Positions 23,522-35,032 of a stretch of DNA of 64,000 bases are shown here, piece after piece. The stretch spans positions 2,128,001 through 2,192,000 of the forward strand of contig JAZBRI010000010.1 of the NCBI GenBank assembly GCA_036874045.1, read 5' to 3'. How positions within the stretch are numbered: the stretch's first letter is position 1; each line of letters opens with the position of its first letter. A model generated the notes under the pieces. It made no database searches, was not told where the DNA came from, and saw only the letters and a list, made by a program, of their open reading frames with translations. A program made the position numbers and the translations under genes. This DNA comes from Cymodocea nodosa. Taxonomy: Eukaryota > Streptophyta > Magnoliopsida > Alismatales > Cymodoceaceae.

Positions 23522-24850
23522 TTATAAGTCATATATAGAGTATATGCCTAGATTTCTTTTAATATGATTAAATGTTGATTCATTTAATGGTTTTGTGAAA
23601 ATGTCTGCAAGTTGAATTTTGGTTGGAACAAACTTAAGTAAGATATGCCTTTTTTCCACATGATCTCTTAAAAAATGATGTCTGATCTTGATATGCTTGG
23701 CTTTGGAGTGAAATACTATATTCTTAGATAAACTTATTGTACTACTGTTATCACAATATATTTTTGTATTCTGAATTTTCAGTTTGTAATTTGCTAAAGT
23801 TTGCTGCATCTATAAAATTTGAGCACAACATAGACCTGCTGCAATATATTCTACCTTAGTAGTGGATAATGCAATATAGTTTTGTTTACTACTGAACCAT
23901 GAAATTAAAGAATTTTCAAGCAGTTGACATGTGCCACTTGTACTTTTTCTGTCTAATCTATTGCCTACATAATCTATATCATTATAACCTGTTAAAGTTA
24001 GATTGCTATCAGTTGAGTAATATAATCCGAAATCTTTAGTGTCTTGTAAATATTTGAAGATTCTTTTTACTGATTTTAGATGAGATTCTTTTGATGATGA
24101 TTGAAATCTAACACACAAGCATACACTGAATATGATATCTAGCCTATTTGCTGATAAATACAAAAGAGATCTAATTATGTTTTTGTATTTCTTTTTATTT
24201 ATTGCAACACTTAAGTCATCATTTTCAAGTTTAGTATTTGAACTTATTGGTGTGTTTGCAGATTTGATATTTTCAAAACCAAATTTCTTCAGAGTTTTTT
24301 TGTAATATTTTTCTTGATTAATAAAGATGCCATTTTTCACTTGATAGATCTATAATCCTAAGAAAAATTTCAACTTTCCTATCATGCTCATTTCAAATTC
24401 ATTTTTCATCAAATTCTGAAATTTATGTCAGATTTTCTGATGTAGCCTCAAAAACAATATTATCAATATAGATTTGAACAATTAACATGTGTAAATCAAT
24501 AGTTTTGATAAATAAAGTGTTGTCCACTTTGCCCATGTTGAAATTATTATCAGTTAAGAACTTTTTCAATTTTTCATACCATACCTTAGGTGTCTGTTTC
24601 AGACCATATAATGCTTTGTTTAATCTGTAGACATGATTTGAATTTACTTCATCTTCAAATCTAGGAGGTTGCTTGACAAGTAGTTCTTGTATTTCTCTAT
24701 TCAGAAATACACTCTTTACATCTATTTGAAACAGTTTTATTCTCATACTATTTACAAAAGCAAGCAACATTCTAATGACTTCAATTTTAGCCACAGGTGG
24801 AAAAGTTTCTTCATAATTAATGTCTTTTTGCTGATTATATCATTGTACAA
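23522..24850 (-). pseudogene. Copia RT and RNase H remnant
   Basis: RT runs in a frame at 24794-24423 with QIDVKSVFL and NKALYGLKQTPKVWYEKL. The active-site motif is YIDN rather than YVDD, another G-to-A type loss. The RT C-terminus and RNase H follow at 24340-23522, split by one stop: VKRIFKYLQDTKDFGLYYS, NIVFHSKAKHIKIRHHFLRD, QLADIFTKPLNESTF. Confidence 0.88.
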
Positions 24851-25559
24851 CCAATTGAGCTTTATTTCTGACTATGTTTCCTTCTTCATCTAATTTATTT
24901 CTGAAAATCCATTTGATCCCAATGATAGATTTTCCTATTGGTTTCTTCACTAATTCCCAGACATTATTTTTCTAGAACTGATTTAATTCTTCCTGCATAG
25001 TCATTGTCTAGTAATTATCTTTACAAGCTTCATCCACTGATTTTAGCTTAATTTCTAACACAAAAGCACAATAATTACAAATATCTTGCTTCTTGTCTAT
25101 ACTCCTTCGTTATATTTCTAATTATATGTTTTATTGGATGATCTGATTTGAATTTTCAATTGTTTTGATTTTGATCTGATGCTTGAGGCTTGAATTTCTG
25201 CTTGTATTTATCTTTTTCGTATTCTTCATTATCACTTTCACTGATAATATTCAAATCTTTTAAGTTTTGTATCAAATCTTCGTTAAACTGAACATTTATA
25301 TTTTCTTCTACTCTTCTGTCTTTAGCAAAATATACTATATATGCTTTGCTTCTAGAAGAATACTCAACTAGTATGATATGTTTTAATTTTGAATCAAACT
25401 TGTCTTTAGCATCTCTAGTGTTTAAGACATAATATTTACATCCGAATGTCTTAAAATATCCAACATTACGTGTCTTACTATATCATTGTTCAAATGATGT
25501 ATTATTTAGCATAGATTTGATATGAGTTCTGTTGGAGATATGACAAGCTGTATCAATAG

Positions 25560-26540
25560 CTTCAACTCAAACAAATTTTGGTAGGTTAGTAACATTTAAT
25601 ATAGTTCTAGCCATTTCTTGCAATAATTTATTCTTTCTTTTCACAACTCTATTTTGAGCTAGAGTTTTAGGGCAGAAGAATTCATGTAAAATTCCAAAAG
25701 TATTGCAAAGATTTTCGAATTCATAATTTTCAAATTCTCTTTCATGATTACTTCTGATTTTCTTTATTGTCAGTTCTTTTTGATTTTGAACTATTGTGTA
25801 GAAATTTCTGAATTTATTGCATGTCTCATTTTTATGTGTCAAAAATATGATCAAAGTTAATCTAGAGAAATCATCTACAATAACAAGTATATATTTTCGA
25901 CCCCTTAGACTTGATGTTTTAGTTAGACCAAAAAGATCTAGATGAAATAGTTTTAATAGTTTTTTGGTGGTAATCTCATTTTTGCTATATAAAGAAGTTC
26001 TCTTCAACTTGCTTAACATACATTCACTGCACACCTTGTCTTTTTTAAATTTAAGTTTAGATAGTTCCTTGACTAGATCATTTTTGGGTAACTTTCTAAG
26101 AATTTTTATATTGACATGCCCAAGTCTCTTATGGCACAATCAATTATCTTCACTAGATGCTACCAAATATGAATCATTTGTAAAATTTTTATATGGAAAG
26201 TTTAGTACATATATTGAACTATTTCTAATACCAGTAAATTTTATTTCATTTATAGCTTAATCAGTAATATAATATTTTTCAGTAGTAAATAAAACATTAT
26301 ATCTTTTATCACACAATTGTTCTACACGTAATAAATTTTGTTTTAATCTATTAACATGCAAAACATTTTCAATTCTACCATTTTCAGATGCAATATTTCC
26401 TATAGTAGTAATTCTATATTTTTCATTATTTTTAAACTTAACAGATCCTGAATTTAAATTTTTAACTGAATTAAGAAGTCTTTTCTTACCTATCATATTC
26501 TTTGAGCATCTACTGTCTATGATCTATTTTGTTGTTTGTG
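25560..26540 (-). pseudogene. Copia protease and integrase remnant
   Basis: The protease active-site region at about 26520-26485 reads DSRCSKNMIG, with R for the expected G. Integrase follows at 26139-25567. Its zinc domain is visible (H-x3-H as HKRLGH, then CSECMLSK). The first catalytic aspartate is present in FHLDLFGL, but the second is asparagine (SNHEREFE) and the glutamate is lysine (VVKRKNKL). Both are G-to-A type changes, so the integrase could not work. Confidence 0.85.
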
Positions 26541-26559
26541 TTTGAAGCTCCTTGCCATC

Positions 26560-28119
26560 TTACATGTTATACTGAGATTAAGACTTTTGTTACCTAAATC
26601 TTCTTAGATTCACCAGAGTTAGTCCTTAAAATATTTAATTTGTTGTCTCTTGACAATCACATATGACCAGATTTTCTTCTGATGGCAAATACAGTAGTGT
26701 CATCTTTATATGATCGAATTATGCTACCACAATAAGGTACTTCCTGTGGTGTAACATACTCTAGGCCATATTTAATTCCATTATATCGTTGAGATCTTAT
26801 AATTTTATCTAATCCTTTCTAACCCTATGTAAACTTGCATATAGTCTTTTTTTGATCAAGGATTTCAGACAATAAATTTTTATTTTCTTCTTTTAAATCA
26901 AAATTTTTATAACTATAGTCATCTAGTTTTGTTTTTAAGTTTCTATTTTCTATGAGAGCTTTTTCCAACTTAGCAAAAGAATTTTCTAGATAATTATTTA
27001 AACTTTTAACATCTTTCTTATATTCTTTACATTTTATATACAAACTATCTACTGTATAGAGAAGACTATTTATATTTAAATTATTTTCTTCATTATCTGA
27101 GCAATAAGGAGATGTAGAACATACCTTCTGTGCTGTGAAGCACACGTTTGTTGTTGCCTCTTCTTCAGACTCTGAAGAACTACTTGATGAACTACTGTCA
27201 TCTCAAGTAGCTTGCAAGACCATTTTTCTCTTGCTCTTCCATCTTTTTTTCTTTTTATGATGATCCTTTTCAATTTGTAATAGACAAAAGGCTTGTATAT
27301 GTCCTTGCCTTTTGCATTTGAAGTATGTAGGGATTATACTTTTAGAGGTACTAGTCTTGCTATCTTTCTTCATAAACTTCTTGAAGTTTCTTGCTAATAG
27401 CATGATTTCATCATCATCTGAGCTTTGAGCTTTTTCAATTAAAGGAAATACAATTTTCTTTTTCTTCTCAACTTTCTTTTCAACAGTTTTCTCCTATTTC
27501 TTTTAGTCCTTCATCTGAACCTCATGGGTCAATAGATTGCCTAATAACTCTTCAACAGTGTAGTTGTTAAGGTCCTTGGAGTCTTGAATTGAAGTAAACT
27601 TTTGTTTCCACTCTATAGTTAAGCTTCTCAGAATTTTCTGTACTTATTTATGCATAAAAAATTCCTTTCCCAAGCCTTTAAGATTGTTAATAATTTTAGT
27701 AAATCTTGAAAACATTTCAGTTATGCATTCATTATCATTTATCTTCAATAATTTTAATTTTCTTAAAAGAATGCTAATTTTTTGTTCTTTACCTGATTTG
27801 TACCTTCATGTGTAACTTGAAGGATTTTTCAAGTTTCATGAGCTGATTTATATGTAGATACTTTATTATACTATTCAGTTGTAAGTGTATAGTATATAGC
27901 ATTCAATCCTCTAGCATTCAATTTGATGATTCTCTCATCCTCCTCAGTTCAGTCTATTACATTACTGGTTGGAAGTATGGTTCCTAGAACAACAATCTTC
28001 CAAAGTTTTACATCTGAACTTTTGAGGAAACAGTCCATTTTATTCTTCCAATAATTATAATTGAAATCATCGAATAGAGGAGGTCTATGGATGTTTTACC
28101 CCTCGGCAAATTGTGTCAT
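26560..28119 (-). pseudogene. Copia gag remnant of the 21382-29771 element
   Basis: The probable ATG is at 28119. The N-terminus reads MTQFAEG, a stop, then NIHRPPLFDDFNYNYWKNKM, the usual copia gag opening. The zinc-knuckle region at about 27345-27300 reads YFKCKRQGHIQAFC. Tyrosine stands where the first zinc-binding cysteine should be, exactly as in the relative at 53.6 kb. A charged coiled-coil-like segment follows at 27145-26825. Multiple stops. Confidence 0.8.
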
Positions 28120-28158
28120 AATAATCTAGATGGTTAAATCTTAAAATAGGTTAACCAA

Positions 28159-28170
28159 ACTTTGATACCA
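28159..28170 (-). promoter_or_regulatory. Primer binding site
   Basis: The minus strand reads TGGTATCAAAG, two bases after the LTR end. It is a variant of the initiator tRNA-Met site TGGTATCAGAG. Confidence 0.8.
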
Positions 28171-28172
28171 AT

Positions 28173-29771
28173 TGTTAGGATCGTATGACTCATTGGAGGG
28201 AGGGTGATTGGTGATCTGTGTAATTTTGATTCTTTTTATACTTAACTGGTTGATTCAATTAATTAGTGAACTCAAGTATTAAATATACATGCAAAGTAGT
28301 AAAGAATAATGCTAGTCTATCTTTAAGGTTCACTTAGGCTTCATTAAATAAGTTATCACTTACAAATACTTGCTTTCAAGTTGTAGTAAGAACCAACAAC
28401 TTTTTAGAAATTTTCAGGTCAAAACTTCAGCAAACCAACCTTTGTAGTTTTCAAGTTGAAACTCAAACTAACGACTTGAGTGTAACTTTTAGGTTGAAGT
28501 CATGAACCAACATTGTTGAACTTTGAATTAGAGTATGGGCATACAGAGTTTTTGTGCTTCAGTATGCTTTACAATACTTCTCTTCTGTATTTGTAAACTG
28601 TATGTGTTACTGGAATTTTGAGTAGCTCTCAATATTTGATAATCGTTGTCTTTTTCTTTCTGTCATTGATTATACTTATACTAAGATGTGCAACGATCAT
28701 ATTCTTTCTAACGGATGTATTCTGTTGTACTTTATTGAATTTATAGGTCCAAAAATGATAAGTTACCGTTTAGGAAGGTTTTTCAAGATAACCTTTTGAT
28801 TCTCTATAACTTTCGGATAATTAGCATTGTAACTCTCTGAAAGATATTCATAACTCACCGAAAATCCACTTAAGTCCTTTTGTCTGTGTTTTAAGTTCGG
28901 ATACTTGTAGTTGTAACTTACTGTCTCGTTTTTTAACTTTCGGATAGTTAACTTTCCTAACTTACCGAAACATCCTTTTCAAGGTTTCGACTAAGTTTTT
29001 GAATTTTACACGTGTGTATTTGAGTAACTTAACTTTTGGATAGTTGTAGTTGTTAACTTATTGAAGTGCTTTAACTTTCGGATAGTTAACTACAGTAACC
29101 TTTCGAATTTCCCTGTAGGTTTTCGATTGTTATTTTCTTATTTTTACACATACATATTTGATTGACTTAAGTTTCAGATAGTTGTAGCTATTAATATCGA
29201 CGTGTTTTAACTTTCAAATAGATAGCTATAGTAATCTTTCGAATTTTCTTGTAGGCTTACGAAAATCATTTAAGCTTCCGTCTAGATTTCTACACATGTA
29301 AAATTGAATGACTTAAGTTTTTAGATAATTAATCTCTTAACTTTTCGATTTCCTTAGACTTTCAGATAGTTAACTTTTTAACGCTTCGATTTTTCAAACA
29401 GTCATCTTACTAACTTTCTGAAAGACCTTTTATTTTCGGATAGTTATCTTTTTAACTGTCCGAAGGTGTTTCTGCTGTTTTTAAAATGACTCTTCAGATA
29501 CTTGAAACTGTAACTCACCGAAGATCCATTTCTTCTAGATACTTAAGCTTGGTAATCTTTCAATTTTCTTCTTCTTTCGAATACTTAAGCTTTAACTTGT
29601 GTTGTAACTATCCAAAGTTTCTATTTCTCTGTGGCAACAATTTCTAAACTACCTGTACCTGTTTATCTACCTTTTGATCTTCAGTTTGCTGAACTATCTT
29701 GCGATATCTGTGAAATATAATTTATTTTCTCACATAGATTTTTACATTATTAAAATACAAAAGTTTTAACA
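28173..29771 (-). repeat. 5' LTR of the 21382-29771 element
   Basis: The LTR is 1,599 bp and bordered by the primer site on its left. It shares the hairpin-like units of the other LTR between about 28755 and 29600, with CACGTG at 29009-29014. Substitutions between the two LTRs are plentiful, so the insertion is old. Confidence 0.9.
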
Positions 29772-30222
29772 CTTTATGCTTACTTCTTTACTTTTCCATA
29801 TATGTCTCTGCCTTTTCATCCTTGTTTGTGGCCTTTTTATCTTTTTGGTCTTAGTTTTGTATTGTGTCTTGATGTTTAGTGGGTTTCCTCTTTGAAGTCT
29901 AGTGTCTTGTTTTGTTTTTGTTTTTGGCTTTCCTATGGCTTATATAGGATTCTTGATTTTTATTAATTTTAAGTGTTTTCCTTGTTGCTGTTCAAAAAAC
30001 CATGATTCTCCCCTCTTTCCGTTTTATGACCTCAGTGGATAAAAGTACAAAATATTTAGTGTCATTTTTGAACTGCCTTGAGGATCAAAAGAGCAATTTT
30101 CCATTCTTGGTGTCATCTCTCATGGTCATTAATTCTAATTTCTAATTTACATGTCACTGGTGTTTATTGGTTTTAGTTGTCTTTCTGCATGATTTAGTTT
30201 TGATATAACTTCACTACTTCAG
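29772..30222. other. Intron end before RAD50 exon, nothing recognised
   Basis: T-rich sequence resembling a LINE 3' untranslated tail in composition, without any diagnostic motif. It ends with the acceptor CTACTTCAG of the exon at 30223. Confidence 0.45.
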
Positions 30223-30327
30223 CAATCTATTGAGATGGATCTTAAGAATATATGGGAGAGATACGTGCATACAAATGCTTGCTGCAGTGAAAAGGAAGCT
30301 CAGAGACGAGCCAAAGTTGCCATAAAG
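30223..30327 (+). CDS. RAD50: RAD50 exon
   Basis: A 105-bp exon of exactly 35 codons in phase 0. It encodes QSIEMDLKNIWERYVHTNAC and then KEAQRRAKVAIK. The tryptophan and tyrosine fit the A-W-D-C-Y segment of other plant RAD50 proteins. It follows the 18.4-kb intron and uses donor GTTGCT. The frame is continuous with DKK at 11812. Confidence 0.92.
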
Positions 30328-30406
30328 GTTGCTTGCATTACACCTCATTTTCATTCCACTTATGATTATCTTCTTCTGTGAAATTTATCCTCGAAAAGTT
30401 TTACAG

Positions 30407-30514
30407 GCTACTATTTTAAAACGCATACATGAGAGAGAAGTTGAGCGTGATCTAGCAGAGCAAAAGTTATCAAGCCTTAATTTGTCACACATGGATGAAA
30501 GAGAGAAAACCTTG
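30407..30514 (+). CDS. RAD50: RAD50 exon
   Basis: A 108-bp exon, 36 codons in phase 0, after a 79-bp intron (acceptor TTTTACAG, donor GTTTGC). It encodes ATILKRIHEREVERDLAEQK and ends MDEREKTL. The KRI.E.E.ERD and DEREK blocks are typical of plant RAD50. Confidence 0.95.
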
Positions 30515-30585
30515 GTTTGCACTTGCTTCTACTAGATTATTAGTTGTCTTCATCGTTATTCCTGATGATATATGTTTTTCTGCAG

Positions 30586-30797
30586 CAAATTGAGATTGAG
30601 AGGAAGACAATCCAACTTCAGGAAAGGGATTTTGAGTCAAAGATCAATGAGAAACAGATGGAAATTTCTAATCTGGAAAGAAAGATCAAAGGCCTTTATA
30701 TAGAGAAAGATGTTATTGCTAGTAATTCTGAGGAGAGAGTCAAATTGGACCTGAAGAAACAAGATTTAGAAAACTGCAAGATGAAACATAGAAGATT
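30586..30797 (+). CDS. RAD50: RAD50 exon
   Basis: A 212-bp exon after a 71-bp intron (acceptor TTTCTGCAG). It encodes QIEIERKTIQLQERDFESKI through EERVKLDLKKQDLEN to KHRR, plus the first two bases of a leucine codon (TT|A). The donor is GTGTGT at 30798. The other reading, continuing into GTGTGTAC as coding, would break the alignment to KDRI in the next exon. Confidence 0.95.
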
Positions 30798-30883
30798 GTG
30801 TGTACTCATTTTTCTCTCTAGAAATATTCTATTTTCAGCATCAAATTTTATTTTCATTAGCTTACATGTTCCTGAATTTCCAG

Positions 30884-30976
30884 AATGAATGAGCACAAGG
30901 ATAGAATCAAAAGTGCATTGAAGGGTCGTCTGCCTCCTGACAAGGATCTAAAAATGGAGATCAGTCATGCATTTGG
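30884..30976 (+). CDS. RAD50: RAD50 exon
   Basis: A 93-bp exon after an 86-bp intron (acceptor ATTTCCAG). It reads MNEHKDRIKSALKGRLPPDK then DLKMEISHAF. LKGRLPP is a near-invariant plant RAD50 block. It ends two bases into a glycine codon (GG|G) before donor GTTGTT, a weak donor that begins a 14.5-kb intron. Confidence 0.94.
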
Positions 30977-31430
30977 GTTGTTCTTTTACTGCTTTGTCAT
31001 TTTTGATATTTTAAGCTTTTTCTTAATGGAAAGAAAATTAAATAAAAACAAAAAAGCAAAGAACCTGTTTGATTTCTATACTCTTGAATTTATGATATGA
31101 TAGATGTTTAAGGCAAAAGTGTGTGAAAGCCAAAGAGTGGCCTCCACTTCTTAGCTTTCACTTTGAGATTAATCCAGTTAACATCAGACTGTAATCATGC
31201 CACAGCCATCCCAACTTTCTCAAGTAACATAAGAATAAATATGAAACGTAGGACAAACATATGACACAATATGTTACGTGGACAATTATGTAGAAGTAAA
31301 ACAACACATAAGGGATCTGTCCGTAAATTACATCTGTATCTAACATTAGAAGAAACAGTTGACAAGACTTAAAATAACATTGATACCATTGCAAAGAAAT
31401 ACAATGGTAGTTTAAGTTGTCTTGTAACTT
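30977..31430. other. Start of the 14.5-kb intron, nothing recognised
   Basis: Open frames here (for example 31463-31158 on the minus strand) have no recognisable domain and no codon pattern to support them. Confidence 0.45.
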
Positions 31431-31434
31431 GTAG

Positions 31435-31703
31435 TTGTTAAAGTGTAATGAGTTTAGTCTCACATTGTTTGTCTCAAATTTGTTCTTTCTTTGTAATCTC
31501 TGTGTATAGAAGTTTTATGTTTATTAATTAAAATTGCTAATGTAATAGTGTATTAGGATTATACGGCTGTTGTGGATTTAGTTCCACATTGTTTAAGATA
31601 TGTTTGTTTTCTCTACGTAATCTCTATATATAGAAGCTCTTGTTTACTAATGAAATTATTCTATTTTTACTTATCTTTTGTATTCCCACATGATACTAAA
31701 GCT
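31435..31703 (+). repeat. LTR remnant with tandem promoter-like modules and degenerate primer site
   Basis: Two related modules, at about 31447-31535 and 31573-31660, each read TTTAGT(C/T)(C/T)CACATTGTTT ... TCTCT..(G/A)TAATCTCT(G/A)TATATAGAAG ... TTTA(T/C)TAATTAA. The segment ends CCCACA at about 31690 and is followed by TGATACTAAAGCTTAGG, a decayed form of the tRNA-Met primer site TGGTATCAGAGCTTAGG. It is therefore the 5' LTR of a plus-strand copia, of which little else remains. 31700-32200 is unassignable leader-like sequence. Confidence 0.6.
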
Positions 31704-32330
31704 TAGGTTTTGAGAATCTAGAAGTGTAAAAGATTTAAATAGGAAGGAAGAAAACCTTAACAGCCATTGCTTTATTCCAAGGGGATATCAAAGTGGCCAT
31801 CTCGTTCATTATTCCTAAGGGAGATGATGGTGATTGTATAAGAATTTTACAAGGTTTATTTTAGAAGGATGTTGGAGATATCAAAGTGGTCAGCTCCATC
31901 TTTATTTGCCTTATTTCCCAAAAGGTTGACACAATTGATGTTAGAGATTTCTAACTCATAAGTTTGCTGAGAGGGCTATATAAAATCATTATCTCTTTTC
32001 TGGAGAAAAGACTCAAACTGCTTTCTCCTTTGTTGATTGGTGATTTTAAGTCAATTTTTGTTAAGGAACCATTAGATACTCATTGTGTTTCTAACAGCTC
32101 AAAAATGCCTAGATTCAAGGTCTTGGAAATCCTCAATTTTGGAAATTAGGAAATTAGGAGGTGATGAGATATATAGAATTTTGGAAAAATAACATAACCC
32201 CATTTGATACTTTGCATAGTTCCTAGTGTCGGTAAATAAGAGTCTGAAGGGCTAGGGTTTCTTGGATGTGCTTGAGGTTTGAAGCAAGGATATTCCACTA
32301 TTCCCTTTTCTATTTAGCATGTTAAAGTGA
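31704..32330. other. Probable retrotransposon leader, no gene recognised
   Basis: Follows the degenerate primer site. It contains a repeated phrase GATATCAAAGTGG(C/T)CA(T/G)CTC (about 31783 and 31880). No domain could be identified in the short frames. Confidence 0.35.
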
Positions 32331-32334
32331 AGTA

Positions 32335-33240
32335 TCTAGGAAGGTGTGTATGAGAGGAAAGGAGCAAATGTATTGTTTGCAACTACATAAATAGGGTTTG
32401 GATATGTAAATGGATACTCAATTACGTTATTACAATAATAACCCTATTAAGACATAATACTCTAAGATTTCCCTTCAAATTATAGCATGTATATCAGTCA
32501 TGTCCAACTTAGTAGAAAAAATCTCAATAATCCTAATGCTTAAGTCTTTAATGAAAATATCAGTTAATTGCTTTGAAGATTGAGCATGTAGTGTGGAGAT
32601 AATCTTGTCCATCATGTCTTGAACATAGTGATAATTAGTCTTAATATACTTTATCCTCTCATAATAGGTGGGTTTATTGGTAATGAATATAGTTTCTTGG
32701 TTGTCACAATATATCTCCCTAGTAGCCTTAATAGAAAAACCAATCTCCATAAAAAAGGATCTAACTTACCTTATCTCATAAGTAGTTGAGCCATAAATGT
32801 ACAATAGCTAGAAGAGGACTTTTGATCACCTTGATCTACATAACTTGAGTCAAAAAATGCCTTGATCTTTAGTAATTATTCTTGTAGATTAGGCCTTTTC
32901 TTGGGTTGCACTTAATATAGTCTAGTACTTAAATGGCTCCTTTCCAATACACTACTCTAGATGCATGCATGAACTAAAAGAGTATGCTAATTGCCTAAAT
33001 AATATTTGGTTGAGTAATTGTTAAGTAGATCAACTTACCAATTAACATTTTATATCTACCTAGATCTTTCAATAGGCATGAAATATCATCCTAGAAAGTT
33101 GAATTGTACTTTATAGGTGTTCTTTTATGTTTGCATCCTAGTAACTCTATCTCTACAATAAGTTTAGGACATACTTTCTTTGAGAAAGTGACATCTTTCC
33201 TTTGAAATAGGCAAACTTGATGTCTAAGAAGACGAGATTC
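32335..33240 (-). pseudogene. Copia RT and RNase H fragment with part of its 3' LTR
   Basis: Minus-strand RNase H lies at 32750-32475: IYCDNQETIFITNKPTYYER, IKYIKTNYHYVQDMM and SSKQLTDIFIKDLS, ending close to a purine-rich stretch. RT C-terminal remnants extend to about 33240. The adjoining segment 32335-32463 resembles 44800-44912 and is probably the 3' LTR. The rest of the element is lost. Confidence 0.7.
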
Positions 33241-34100
33241 CAAATGTTGGTATCGTATCAAGGATCAATTAAGTTATAAAAGGAAACTCAAGGATTGTAT
33301 TGGTGGAAATCCAATACTTTTATGGAAATGGCAAAAAAACTTAAAATTTTAACTTAAAACTTAGGAATAAGATAAAAGAAGTTATAATAAGCATTAAAAA
33401 AACTTAAATAATTTTTTGAGGTAGTTATCACATATAAATAACTGAAAAAATACTTAAAATGACATACATGATCTCAAATTCTCAATATTATGCAAAAATT
33501 GATTTCATGTTAAATGTCTAAGAGGGTTATATGGATTGTATCCATATAACTTGTATCTTTGTTGTATCTAATAATTTTGAAGTATTTGAGAATGCATTTG
33601 TTGTTCCTGCTATATAACGTATTTATTTCATAAATATCTATTTGAAATATTTTCTACAATATTCTTTAACTTATTGATTATATACATTACCTAGTACATG
33701 AGTAAGATATCCTATTCATAGAAATTTATCATAATTTGATTCATTTTGTGAGGAAGAGAGTCTACTAATTTCTCTTTGATAACATTCATATTTTTTATCT
33801 TATTAATTTTTTATCTCGTCATTTCTTATTTATAAACTTGTCATTTTTTTTACTCATCATATCAAATGGGTAGTTAATGTCTTCATCTTTATCTTCAATA
33901 GAGATTGAGATTTTTTGATGTTGTAAATCAAAAGATACCTCTAGAATTTAGTAGACTAATCTTTGTTTGATAAGCAAAGACATTAATATTTAATATTGGG
34001 TTATCACTTATCACCATAATGTTTGATTAAAAGATTAAATATTACATCAATGATTAAACAATATCCAAGGTGGTTGACCAATTTCTAGTATTTCTTGTTG
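33241..34100. other. AT-rich intron sequence, nothing recognised
   Basis: No open frame, splice site pair or repeat that I can support. Confidence 0.5.
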
Positions 34101-34104
34101 TTGC

Positions 34105-35032
34105 CTTTGTAGAGGAAAATACACACTTTCTACCTCATGGTTGTAGCAAAATAGTGATTATTTATGTAGAATAATCACTAAACAGAACACTGAGACACTT
34201 AGAAATATACTTACACTTGCGAGAAAAGGTGAAAGAAGGAATACTAAGATTTAATGTGGTTTGACAACTGCCTACGTTGATGACCTCTCTTTCAATCTAC
34301 TAATCTTATTTAGCTACTAACAAATGTTTACACTTTAGGATTGCATTATTTCATGACCATAGAAACTCTTTTTATAAGTCTCCATTAGGATACAAGGTTA
34401 CTATAGTAAATTTGGTTACAAAATAGTAATGTTGCAGTAATTAACTGTTAACTATCTAGAGTTGATAGACAGTTAGGGTTTAATTCTTTGGATCAATAGA
34501 GTGCATTATTAAACCCTCTAAGTCTTGATGGATGCTTGACCATAACTCTCCAACACCTTCAGATCATAGACTTTAATTGTTCAGACTTCATAATCTTTAG
34601 GTGCTAACTTGTTGAGTTCATGGTGTTTAGCTAAACTTAACTAATTCCCTTGTGGTTTTTAGCTAAACTCAATGGACCCCCCTTGTGGTGTTTAGTTAAA
34701 CACCACGAACTTTCATGGTTAACTCTTCAAATCCTTTAGAGATTTAAGCATTAACTAATCAAGTTGTTGCAAAGAAATTAAAGCCTTAACCTTTTGAGCT
34801 TTCTCAGAGACTTTAAGCTACAACTGTCTAAGTTTTTGTCACATGCTATCTTAAATTACTCATGTGACCTACTAACCATTCGAGAGACTTTAGATACTTG
34901 AGCTTCCTAATAGACACTTAGTTGAATATCTAATTGAACTCTAGGACATTTCCTGCAAACTTGCATTTGCCTCTAGAGTTCTTCTTTAGTTGCTTTCTTA
35001 CAACCTATTTGAAACCACCTTCACCTCTAACA
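34105..35032 (-). repeat. Probable solo or orphan LTR of a Tork-like copia
   Basis: The minus strand at 35032 begins TGTTAGAGG directly after AAGTGGAGAT, the polypurine tract typical of Tnt1/Tork elements. Inside, AAGATTTAATGTGGTTTGACAA (about 34247-34268) parallels AAGATTTAACGTGGTTCGACAA at about 35508-35529 in the neighbouring Tnt1-like LTR. The left end near 34105 (TGTTGCC) is a guess. Internal sequence is not recognisable to its right. Confidence 0.45.

Larger units (their letters stand above)
21382..29771 (-). mobile_element. Full-length Ty1/copia element, minus strand, 1.6-kb LTRs
   Basis: The element is 8,390 bp long, with LTRs 21382-23015 and 28173-29771 that both start TGTTAGGATCG and end in TAACA (+ strand). 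Flanks TTTTA and CTTTA are a 5-bp target duplication with one mismatch. The minus-strand primer site TGGTATCAAAG follows the 5' LTR at 28170, and a purine run precedes the 3' LTR (complement of 23016-23029). Gag, protease, integrase, RT and RNase H all lie on the minus strand but are full of stops, and catalytic residues of integrase and RT are replaced. The gag and RNase H sequences resemble the Tork/SIRE branch of plant copia elements. Antisense to RAD50. Confidence 0.92.
11813..30222 (+). other. RAD50: RAD50 intron of 18.4 kb filled with transposons
   Basis: The exons on either side join in frame (DKK to QSIEMDLKNIWERY), and the alignment to RAD50 continues without a gap, so nothing coding is missing here. 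The intron holds a gutted copia with a Harbinger fragment, a minus-strand integrase piece, a dispersed repeat, a plus-strand copia fragment and the complete copia element 21382-29771. Confidence 0.9.
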
